Shown: one piece after another, positions 1-5,990 of the stretch
Layout: each line of letters opens with the position of its first letter
Numbering within the stretch: the stretch's first letter is position 1
NCBI GenBank assembly: GCA_012839145.1
Contig: DUNY01000322.1
Span: forward strand, 1-9,876
Reading direction: 5' to 3'
Length of the DNA: 9,876 nucleotides
DNA from: Thermoanaerobacterales bacterium
GTDB taxonomy: Bacteria > Bacillota > Thermosediminibacteria > Thermosediminibacterales > Tepidanaerobacteraceae
Notes under the pieces: generated by a model
What the model was told of the DNA's origin: nothing
Database searches by the model: none
What the model saw: the letters and a program-made list of their open reading frames with translations, nothing else
Position numbers and translations under genes: made by a program

Positions 1-1
1 A

Positions 2-1162
2 GCAGGCAGATTGTACTCCGATGGAATCCCCATTTACACCGAAGAAAAGCTGCAATCTTTAATCAGAGAACATAATGTAGGACAGGTTGTTTTTGCCTAC
101 AGCGACATCTCCCATAGAGATATTATGCATAAGGCTTCAACAGTATTGGCTGCAGGCGCCGACTTTCGCCTTATGGGATCGAAAAACACCTCTATAAAAT
201 CCTCAAAACCGGTCATTTCCATATGTGCTACAAGGACGGGAGTTGGCAAAAGCCAGACAACTCGTGCCGTGTGTAAAATACTAAAGCAAAAGGGTAAAAA
301 AGTGGTGGCAATACGACACCCTATGCCCTATGGTGATTTAAGCAAGCAGATATGCCAGCGCTTTGCCTCTTATGAAGATTTGGACCTGCATCAATGCACC
401 ATCGAAGAACGGGAAGAATATGAGCCCCACATAGATAACGGCATTATAGTCTATGCCGGTGTTGATTATGAAGTCATCCTAAAGGAAGCTGAAAAAGAGG
501 CAGATGTGATTATTTGGGACGGGGGTAACAACGACTTTCCCTTCTACCATACCGACTTGCACATTGTACTGGCAGATCCCTTAAGACCCGGACATGAAAT
601 GCTATATCATCCAGGAGAAACCAATTTAAAAATGGCAGACGTGATCATTATTAATAAAATTGATTCAGCTAATGCCGATGATATTAATATGGTCAGGGAA
701 AACATCGAAGATGCCAATCCACATGCGGTGGTCATAGAAGCCGCATCACCTATCAATGTAGAACAACCGGAGATGGTGAAGGGCAAGCGAGTACTTATCA
801 TAGAAGACGGTCCTACTCTTACCCACGGCGGTATGGGATTTGGAGCAGGTTTCGTAGCCGCCAGAAAGTTTGGTGCCGGGGATGTTATAGATGCCAAGCC
901 CTTTGCAATAGGCAGTATCAAAGAAACCTATGAAAAGTTTCCTCACTTAAACAAGGTTTTACCTGCTATGGGCTACGGAAAGCAGCAAATGGAAGAATTG
1001 GAAAAAACAATAAACCTTATCGACTGTGACGTTGTGTTATCCGGCACTCCCATAGATATAACGCGAGTTATAAACCCTAATAAACCTGTAATCAGAGTAA
1101 GATACGAACTTCAAGAGATTGGCCGACCGAATCTTGAAACGGTATTAAAAAAGTTTCAATAA
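2..1162 (+). CDS. Cyclic 2,3-diphosphoglycerate synthetase-like P-loop GTPase (COG2403), 5' partial
   Basis: The reading frame is open from position 2 to the TAA at 1160-1162. A TTG at 11 could be taken as a start, but codons before it (Ala-Gly-Arg) read on into a family-typical LYSDGIPIY segment and no ribosome binding site is visible, so the true start lies left of the window. A Walker A motif TRTGVGKS is at 230-253, a WDGGNND motif (Walker B-like) at 515-535, and an NKID guanine-recognition motif at 653-664. A glycine-rich THGGMGFGAG segment follows near 820-850. This combination is typical of the COG2403 family, whose founding archaeal member makes cyclic 2,3-diphosphoglycerate from 2,3-diphosphoglycerate with ATP. 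Bacterial members are widespread in anaerobes, and to my knowledge their reaction is not established, so the name gives homology rather than function. The protein appears soluble and cytoplasmic. It is convergent with the SLH gene downstream. Confidence 0.85.
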   Translation, partial: AGRLYSDGIPIYTEEKLQSLIREHNVGQVVFAYSDISHRDIMHKASTVLAAGADFRLMGSKNTSIKSSKPVISICATRTGVGKSQTTRAVCKILKQKGKKVVAIRHPMPYGDLSKQICQRFASYEDLDLHQCTIEEREEYEPHIDNGIIVYAGVDYEVILKEAEKEADVIIWDGGNNDFPFYHTDLHIVLADPLRPGHEMLYHPGETNLKMADVIIINKIDSANADDINMVRENIEDANPHAVVIEAASPINVEQPEMVKGKRVLIIEDGPTLTHGGMGFGAGFVAARKFGAGDVIDAKPFAIGSIKETYEKFPHLNKVLPAMGYGKQQMEELEKTINLIDCDVVLSGTPIDITRVINPNKPVIRVRYELQEIGRPNLETVLKKFQ

Positions 1163-1200
1163 GTGCTGTATTAAAACTCATGACATTACAGAAATTATAA

Positions 1201-1361
1201 AAAGCTAACCCGCTACCCTATTTAATGGGTGGATGGCACTGTACGAGAAGGTGCACTTATACGGGCGGGTCCGTGAGAGTAAAGCTGTTCAGATTGTATA
1301 TAGCGTAAATGAGGCCGCCGGCGCGAAATATTGGCTTTAGAACACATGCCGGGCGTACCGA
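1201..1361. other. Unassigned intergenic block with short consecutive hairpins
   Basis: This stretch follows the GTPase gene and is visibly richer in G and C than the flanking A/T-rich spacer. Three short hairpins come one after another: ACCC/GGGT at 1215-1218 and 1227-1230, GCAC/GTGC at 1236-1239 and 1251-1254, and ACGG/CCGT at 1261-1264 and 1271-1274. A GCCGGC palindrome is at 1317-1322. I found no convincing protein frame on either strand and could not match it to a riboswitch, group II intron domain V, tRNA or other RNA family I know. The stems are only 4 bp each, so chance is a real possibility. It may be a degraded mobile-element end or a small structured RNA. Confidence 0.2.
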
Positions 1362-1400
1362 CAAAGTGCCTGCCTCCTAATAAAGAAGGCAGGCACTTTG
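1362..1400. terminator. Perfect 14-bp inverted repeat between convergent genes, possible bidirectional terminator
   Basis: CAAAGTGCCTGCCT at 1362-1375 is exactly complementary in reverse to 1387-1400, with an 11-nt loop. It lies between two genes that converge on it, which is where a shared terminator is expected. The stem is strong, but no U-run longer than three bases follows it in either direction, so a classic intrinsic terminator is only partly supported. It could instead be the end of a lost insertion sequence or a REP-like hairpin. Confidence 0.4.
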
Positions 1401-1517
1401 CATTTGAATGGCTAGGCTAGCATATCGCACAAATCGCCTTAGCCCTATAGCTTTGTGTCCCCATTTTTCAATGAGTTTACTTATAGCCTTGCTTAATTTT
1501 ATTTTGCTATGTTCTAG
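1377..1517 (-). pseudogene. Possible remnant of a transposase C-terminus (weak)
   Basis: On the minus strand, in a different frame from the SLH gene, the sequence just past that gene's stop stays open for about 46 codons to a TAG at 1377-1379. It reads like a basic protein tail with segments such as KLIEKWGHKAIGLRRF and VRYASLAIQMQ. Its Arg/Lys-rich, helical character resembles C-termini of some DDE transposases, but I cannot name a family and there is no start codon or ribosome binding site. It may be chance. It is recorded because decayed transposases also lie upstream of the SLH gene. Confidence 0.2.
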
Positions 1518-4500
1518 ATAAACCGCATGAGAATGGTCGCCACTTGGGCACGCTCGGCTTTGCCCTGGGGAGCTAGGAGACTGTTGCCCATACCGGTGAT
1601 TAGGCCCTCGGCGTTTGCCCAGGATAGTGCATCTACGGCCCAGCTGCTGATCGCAGCATTGTCGATAAATGCTGTGAGGTCAGCCTTGGCTGAAGTATCA
1701 TAGCCTTTGAACTTGGCATAGTTTTTCAAGATTACCGCCATCTGCTCACGGGTGATGGGATCATCTGGGCCAAAAAGGTCATTGCCATAGCCCTTTACAA
1801 TCTCGTTCTCGGCAGCCCAGACCACAGCATTGGTATACCATTGGCCTGCTGCCACATCGCTAAAGGGATTGCCGGAAACGATAGGTTCACCCTCCAGCCT
1901 ATGCAGGATGGTGACAATCATACCACGAGTAGTGGTGCCACCGGGGGCGAAGGTAGTGGTGTCGGTGCCTTTCATCATGCCGTTCTGACTCACGAACCTC
2001 ACGGCATCGAAGAACCAGTCGCCCTCTTTTACATCTATAAAAGGATTTTTCCAGGTAGCAGCTTTATCGTAGCCAATCACATACAGGGACAGGTGATCGA
2101 TGGTAAAGACAACCGTCTTGGCGCGTGTATCGTACATGGCTTGGACCCTCTCCAAGTTGCCATCCTCATCCAGATACCAAACCACAACACCCGCTGGCTC
2201 CTCGTCCGGCTTCAGAGTGTAGGGGATGGATATTGTGATAAGACCCTTTCCAAAGCTGGTAATCTGTTGGTTGTTACTGCTGACGGTGATGTCATAGACC
2301 GGGGCATCGCCCACGACAGCCTGTTGGCGGGCGTTGAGGGCTTTACCGGTATCTACGGGATTGATAGTAATTTTTACATCATCGCCGTCCGCCTGTTTTA
2401 CGATTGAAGCCGCTATATCATTATCCAGCGTGATGGTGCCAGTCGGTAGTTCAAGGGTGATATCTAAATCAGCCTTTGCTATATCGTTCAGCGCCGCCTT
2501 TGGAAGCTGAACTGATGTAGCGCTGGTTGCTTTGGATAGGTCAAGAACGACCTGGCCACCTTTAGCGTCTTTGATGAGTTCATTCACTTTATCTGTCGGC
2601 ATATCCACTATAGCTATGCTTCCGGAAACGATATACTTTACTTCACCGGATGTTGGCGGTTTGACAGTGCTGCCGCTTCTATCACCGCTGCTAGACCGAG
2701 CAGGTACTATGAATTCGAAGGTGCGGGTTTCTCCAACCGCTCCGTAGTTTTTACCGTCATTGGCTAATTTATCGCTACCTATGGTAACAGTTATTGTTAC
2801 TACGGCGTCGTAACTGCCCGCTGATGGACGGGTTACGACAACTGCGCCGTCGTCCTCGATCTTCACGATATTCGGGTGGCTGCTGCTGTATTTGATATCA
2901 ACGCCGGAAGCTTCAACGGGAACCTGAAAATTGCCCGTGACTCGTGCTCCCGATTTCGGCATGGCGTCTGTAACATCATCAAAGGCTTCCGCTATATTAA
3001 TAATCTCAACAGTCCACTCATAGGCTTCCTGCACGTCGTAGTTGCCGCCGTGTCCCTGCAGCCAGGCAAATTTGAAGTTCACATCACGGATACTGCTGTC
3101 ATTTATCATGGCGTAGTACAGGAGTGCTTCAACTGCGAAGGATGTGTCGCGGTCTCTCATTCCGTGGCGCACGTACCAGTACGGCGCACTGTCCCCGTCA
3201 TTGTCATCGATCAGGTATGGAATTGGGTTGACCATCTTCATCTGTTGCTTTAGAATTTTCCCGTATTCACTCGATAGGTAATCGTCCCAGTCTGAGCCGG
3301 TATTATTTTTCCCTATGTTGTATACGGCGGCTCCCACGGCACTATGGTTATTCCATGACCAGAACTCGAAAGGGCTGTATTCCTGGGTTGGGAGGGCGCC
3401 AAAGAGGTTATCCTCATTCATAAAATGCTGATGCGGCGTACCATAGTTACTAAAAGCAGGAGTGGTTTTCAGTTCCGTGTTTCTTGCCACAAAGTATAGC
3501 AGCTTATCGTAGTCAATGGTTGCTTTGCCGCTTTCATCTATGGAGTACCAGGCATGAATATCATCAACCCAATCAGGGCTGTTTGTGCCAAATACTAAAG
3601 CGCCTCGGGGGGGATTTGAGCCTTCATAGGCCTGTAAGTCACCTTCCATCAAACTTTTTCCGCGCTTAACATACGCCTCCTCAACTTCCTTTTCGAGCAG
3701 GGCTATGATGGCATCCTCAAAGTTGTCAGCCGTCAGAGCTTTCTTTCCATCTTCAAGCTTTAACCCGAGATCGTTCACATAGGCGGGATAAGCGGCCTTA
3801 AGCTCCGCAGAGGCAGCCATCACTTCATCAGCGAACACAGGATAGTCTTTGGCATATACGCTGTCTTGGACAGTTTCACCTTTGAGCCTGCCTCTAGTTT
3901 CGTAGTAGGTCCACTCATAGGCCTGGTCCGCGTGATCAAAGTCGGTAATCGGGCAGTAAGCTACCGTGGCAAACACATCATCGTTTATGGTGGAGGTGTA
4001 GCTACCGTTATCATTGTCATAGCTTACACCCGCCGCACCTATCTCATAAAGATAGGGGTAGTAGTCAGGGCTGTTGCCACTGGCAGCCACAGCAACCGAC
4101 AATCCACCACCACCGCTTGTGCCTGTGACGATAATTCGGTCCGTGTTGCCGGCAGGTAGTAGGCCGAGTCCGGCATTGTAGCGCAGGTATCGGATGCCGG
4201 CCTTGACGTCAGTGACCACTGCAGGGGAGTGACCCACATAGTTGCCAGCTTCATCCTTAAGGCCTCGGCTACGGGTACCCATGTTTACGATGACATAGCC
4301 TGCATCCAATGCCGCACCGATGACATCAGTGTCGCTGTCACTAGCATACTCACCCTCATTCGTTATTTTATGACTTAACGCGCTGGGCATCCAGCCGCCG
4401 TTGTTCACCATCAGAATGATAGGAGAATCCTTGGTAGCTCTTTCAGACACATAGATGTGCATCTTCTGATAGTCCGTGCTAAAGTCGCCCATACCACCCT

Positions 4501-4702
4501 TAGCGGGTATAGGGTCCGCTACATATGTAACCGTATAGTAATCCACATTTAGGTCATCGCCGTCCAATTTTACTTCAAGAGTGCCGCTAGGGGTACCGGG
4601 CAGTGCTAGTGGATCCGTGCTATCCGCCAGCGCCATCATAGGCAATAATGAGAAAACCATCACAAGAGACAATAACAATGCTATAAGCTTCTTCCTTCTC
4701 AC
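1514..4702 (-). CDS. Secreted SLH-anchored tannase/feruloyl-esterase-like alpha/beta hydrolase
   Basis: This 1062-residue protein begins at a GTG supported by AGGAGG seven bases upstream. Residues 1-26 form a Sec signal peptide (RRKK, a hydrophobic core, MALA end). Residues about 40-575 form an alpha/beta hydrolase resembling bacterial tannases. The nucleophile elbow GTSGGGG has Ser196, the acid is in RDRDTS (Asp517 or Asp519), and the base is His551 in QGHGG. The order and spacing agree with the Ser163/Asp419/His451 triad known for Lactobacillus plantarum tannase, where a second Asp two residues after the acid contacts the galloyl ring; the DRD here fits that pattern. Residues about 577-668 are an Ig-like (aBig-type) domain, followed by a Ser/Gly/Pro linker (669-686). 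A beta-rich module (687-880) of a kind often found before SLH repeats comes next. Three SLH repeats follow at about 886-935, 945-992 and 1009-1060, with motifs TTRGMIV, ITREQMA and AERAQVA. Role inferred: cell-surface ester hydrolysis, possibly galloyl or feruloyl esters. The fold is well supported; the substrate is not proven. Confidence 0.85.
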   Translation of the reverse strand: MRRKKLIALLLSLVMVFSLLPMMALADSTDPLALPGTPSGTLEVKLDGDDLNVDYYTVTYVADPIPAKGGMGDFSTDYQKMHIYVSERATKDSPIILMVNNGGWMPSALSHKITNEGEYASDSDTDVIGAALDAGYVIVNMGTRSRGLKDEAGNYVGHSPAVVTDVKAGIRYLRYNAGLGLLPAGNTDRIIVTGTSGGGGLSVAVAASGNSPDYYPYLYEIGAAGVSYDNDNGSYTSTINDDVFATVAYCPITDFDHADQAYEWTYYETRGRLKGETVQDSVYAKDYPVFADEVMAASAELKAAYPAYVNDLGLKLEDGKKALTADNFEDAIIALLEKEVEEAYVKRGKSLMEGDLQAYEGSNPPRGALVFGTNSPDWVDDIHAWYSIDESGKATIDYDKLLYFVARNTELKTTPAFSNYGTPHQHFMNEDNLFGALPTQEYSPFEFWSWNNHSAVGAAVYNIGKNNTGSDWDDYLSSEYGKILKQQMKMVNPIPYLIDDNDGDSAPYWYVRHGMRDRDTSFAVEALLYYAMINDSSIRDVNFKFAWLQGHGGNYDVQEAYEWTVEIINIAEAFDDVTDAMPKSGARVTGNFQVPVEASGVDIKYSSSHPNIVKIEDDGAVVVTRPSAGSYDAVVTITVTIGSDKLANDGKNYGAVGETRTFEFIVPARSSSGDRSGSTVKPPTSGEVKYIVSGSIAIVDMPTDKVNELIKDAKGGQVVLDLSKATSATSVQLPKAALNDIAKADLDITLELPTGTITLDNDIAASIVKQADGDDVKITINPVDTGKALNARQQAVVGDAPVYDITVSSNNQQITSFGKGLITISIPYTLKPDEEPAGVVVWYLDEDGNLERVQAMYDTRAKTVVFTIDHLSLYVIGYDKAATWKNPFIDVKEGDWFFDAVRFVSQNGMMKGTDTTTFAPGGTTTRGMIVTILHRLEGEPIVSGNPFSDVAAGQWYTNAVVWAAENEIVKGYGNDLFGPDDPITREQMAVILKNYAKFKGYDTSAKADLTAFIDNAAISSWAVDALSWANAEGLITGMGNSLLAPQGKAERAQVATILMRFI

Positions 4703-4709
4703 CCTTCAA

Positions 4710-4715
4710 CCTCCT
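4710..4715 (-). promoter_or_regulatory. Ribosome binding site deciding the GTG start of the SLH gene
   Basis: On the minus strand this is a perfect AGGAGG, seven bases before the GTG at 4702-4700. The GTG is followed at once by the basic n-region of a signal peptide, so both translation signal and protein end agree on this start. Confidence 0.85.
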
Positions 4716-4728
4716 CTTAGAATTCGTT

Positions 4729-4757
4729 TTAGACACTAGTTTTTTTAGGTTGTCTAA
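4729..4757. promoter_or_regulatory. Inverted repeat TTAGACA-N15-TGTCTAA in the leader of the SLH gene, possible operator
   Basis: TTAGACA at 4729-4735 and TGTCTAA at 4751-4757 are perfect 7-bp inverted copies whose centres are 22 bp apart, about two helical turns. The site lies between the proposed promoter and the ribosome binding site of the SLH gene, where a repressor could block transcription. In RNA it would give a 7-bp stem with a 15-nt A-rich loop. No binding protein is identified and no regulator gene adjoins it. Confidence 0.35.
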
Positions 4758-4772
4758 CATTTTTAAAGAGAT

Positions 4773-4802
4773 ATCCTAATGGCGAAATATTATTGCTTTC
4801 AA
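4773..4802 (-). promoter_or_regulatory. Candidate sigma-A promoter of the SLH gene
   Basis: On the minus strand TTGAAA (4802-4797) is followed after 18 bp by TAGGAT (4778-4773). The -35 matches five of six consensus bases and the -10 four of six. The implied start of transcription is near 4765, leaving a leader of about 60 nt that contains the inverted repeat and the ribosome binding site. It is plausible but not strong. Confidence 0.35.
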
Positions 4803-4889
4803 TCCGGCTCTTGTATTAAGTGAATATTACGTCAATTTGGCTATCAAGTGAAAAGTTGTTGCCTTTTAAACCTTTTGTTTACTGCAGGA

Positions 4890-5396
4890 ATCCTTAAAAC
4901 CGTCGCCTACTACAGCAGTCTTTTATCAATATGGATAAAAGGGCCCCCCAAAGCCTTATCATCGCTGACTTCGCCCGAATTGGCAGGATTCCATCGGGCG
5001 CTTGGCGTGGGGCTCAGTTTCTCGCTCTACAAAGGATAACTCGGTATGGGCTGCACCTGGTGGAGTGCATCAGTTGGAAGAAGGCCATTGAATGACAAAA
5101 ACCCGTTAACAAGTATTTAAGATATCATTTAACGAGGTCGCAAATAGTGTTAAAGCCAGTTATAAGAACAGAATGAATCTTATTACAAGAAGTATGGTGA
5201 GGTTTTTACTCACCAGCATAAAAGAGCACTTGCTCTTACACCACGTAAATTTGTTCGGCTGATTTTCGGCTTGCTAACTAAAAATCAAATCTACTCCAGC
5301 GATAAAGTTGGGGAGATAATCCCCTGCCCATCCCTTCATATACTGTTTACTTACAGGCATGTTAGGGTTGATTGTGAGATTTGCACCAATCTTTGA
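4890..5396 (+). pseudogene. Decayed IS110-family transposase, C-terminal half only
   Basis: Pieces of an IS110-type (Transposase_20) C-terminal domain appear in order in three plus-strand frames. LLSIWIKGPP near 4920 corresponds to the usual LLSIPGIGPV; IIADFARIGRI at 4958-4990 to the IIAEIGDI segment; KPVNKYLRYHL near 5099-5131, after an in-frame TGA at 5093, to TGNKYLRYYL; ANSVKASYKN from 5140 in another frame; and KYGEVFTHQHKRALALTPRK followed by FVRLIFGLL from 5190 in a third. The last frame ends at TGA 5394-5396. At least two frameshifts and a stop make it non-functional. The N-terminal RuvC-like DEDD half was not found between here and the SLH gene. The family judgement rests on recalled family consensus, not a search. 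Confidence 0.7.
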
Positions 5397-5474
5397 TCAA
5401 GGTTCATTATTTCCGCAATTACTCCCCCTTCCCTTTTTACGATTTTTAATGCAACTCACACTGTTTCGCGTTTA

Positions 5475-5672
5475 TTAAGTCATACCATTGTCGGTGGTAA
5501 TGGGTCTAAAATACTTTGCAAAACAGCTCACCGTACTCAGCATGTTGAGCTTCATTGCTTCCATCACAGCACAGCTGTTTTTGCCGAGATACAAATGGCA
5601 ACGGTGGAGTGTTGAAAAACTATCGTTCGAGTTATAACAAGCTTGTCCTGCGTAATGTTCAGTTCCTTGCAT
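5475..5672 (-). pseudogene. Remnant of an IS30-like DDE transposase core
   Basis: The minus strand contains GKNSCAVMEAMK followed by RPITTDNGMT (about 5475-5580), then two stops. In IS30-family transposases a segment of the form GKTA-x-AVxEAM leads to a YGELF-KVF stretch and then to ITxDNG, whose Asp is the second catalytic residue of the DDE triad. The stretch YGELFCKVF is present here in the neighbouring frame, immediately before RPITTDNG, showing a frameshift. Neither the N-terminal helix-turn-helix nor the region with the third acidic residue is recognisable. It is oriented opposite to the IS110 remnant and about 80 bp from it. The assignment is moderate because only a short segment remains. 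Confidence 0.45.
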
Positions 5673-5716
5673 ATGTTTTTTATGTTTAATTTGAGCTTCA
5701 TCTGCAACAACTCCAT

Positions 5717-5731
5717 TGATAATAATTATTA
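5717..5731. promoter_or_regulatory. Fur-box-like palindrome (probably chance or relict)
   Basis: TGATAATAATTATTA matches the 7-1-7 Fur pattern TGATAATNATTATCA at all but one position and sits inside a 14-nt perfect palindrome at 5719-5732. It is about 15 bp upstream of the minus-strand ATG at 5699-5701 that precedes the IS30 remnant, but no intact gene starts near it. The surroundings are very A/T-rich, which makes such palindromes frequent. Confidence 0.2.
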
Positions 5732-5732
5732 T

Positions 5733-5928
5733 AACATCTTATATGGTAAATAACAACAATATAAATGCAATTTTCTTATTTTTGTTGATTATCTATATCT
5801 TCGTCTTCGTTGAAATATTCCTTTTGTTCTTTGCAATGCAAGGATGATTATTCTTCCAGGTACTTGATTTCTGGAGGCAGTAAACCGCTTCATCCGTCTA
5901 ATTTTTAGTGTCTTCATATATGCAAATA
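5733..5928. other. AT-rich spacer without recognised content
   Basis: Between the transposase remnants and the M23 gene terminator I see no coding frame with a ribosome binding site, no long repeat and no known RNA motif on either strand. Confidence 0.5.
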
Positions 5929-5949
5929 GGGGCTGCTTTTAGCAACCCC
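5929..5949 (-). terminator. Intrinsic terminator of the M23 hydrolase gene
   Basis: Read on the minus strand, GGGGTTGCT, a three-base AAA loop and AGCAGCCCC form a 9-bp stem with one G-U pair, about 40 bp past the stop codon at 5991. It is followed by TATTTGC, a modest U-tract. On the plus strand the same hairpin is followed by TTTATTT but has a C-A mismatch, so it may also stop leftover transcription from the transposase remnants. Confidence 0.65.
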
Positions 5950-5990
5950 TTTATTTCATAAATATTTATATTCGATTTTAAATCAAGAGA

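Noticed and set aside
607..946. Minus-strand frames opposite the GTPase gene
   Set aside because: They lie wholly opposite conserved GTPase motifs and have low-complexity, non-family translations.
1207..1280. Possible group II intron domain V or a riboswitch after the GTPase gene
   Set aside because: The AGC...GTTC domain V signature with its conserved bulge is absent, and no conserved riboswitch core could be recognised. No gene follows on the plus strand for a riboswitch to control.
1841..2407. 188-codon plus-strand open frame within the SLH gene, and similar antisense frames at 2532-2747, 2876-3253 and 3866-4159
   Set aside because: They are antisense shadows of a long well-supported gene; none shows a ribosome binding site or recognisable domain.
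4921..4940. TTTTATC/GATAAAA hairpin as a regulatory site
   Set aside because: It falls within the transposase remnant and is A/T-rich; no gene start is nearby.
4972..5000. CGCCCGA/TCGGGCG hairpin as a terminator or REP element
   Set aside because: It lies inside the decayed transposase coding region and is not followed by a T-run; more likely part of the old coding sequence.
4848..5039. 63-codon plus-strand open frame as a separate small gene
   Set aside because: No ribosome binding site, and its content aligns with frameshifted pieces of the IS110 transposase remnant.
5564..5701. Minus-strand 45-codon frame beginning MKLKLNIKNICKELNITQ, with a GGAG upstream, resembling the start of a small helix-turn-helix regulator
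   Set aside because: The similarity covers only about 20 residues, the rest is not family-like, and it overlaps the better supported IS30-like fragment in another frame. Probably chance.
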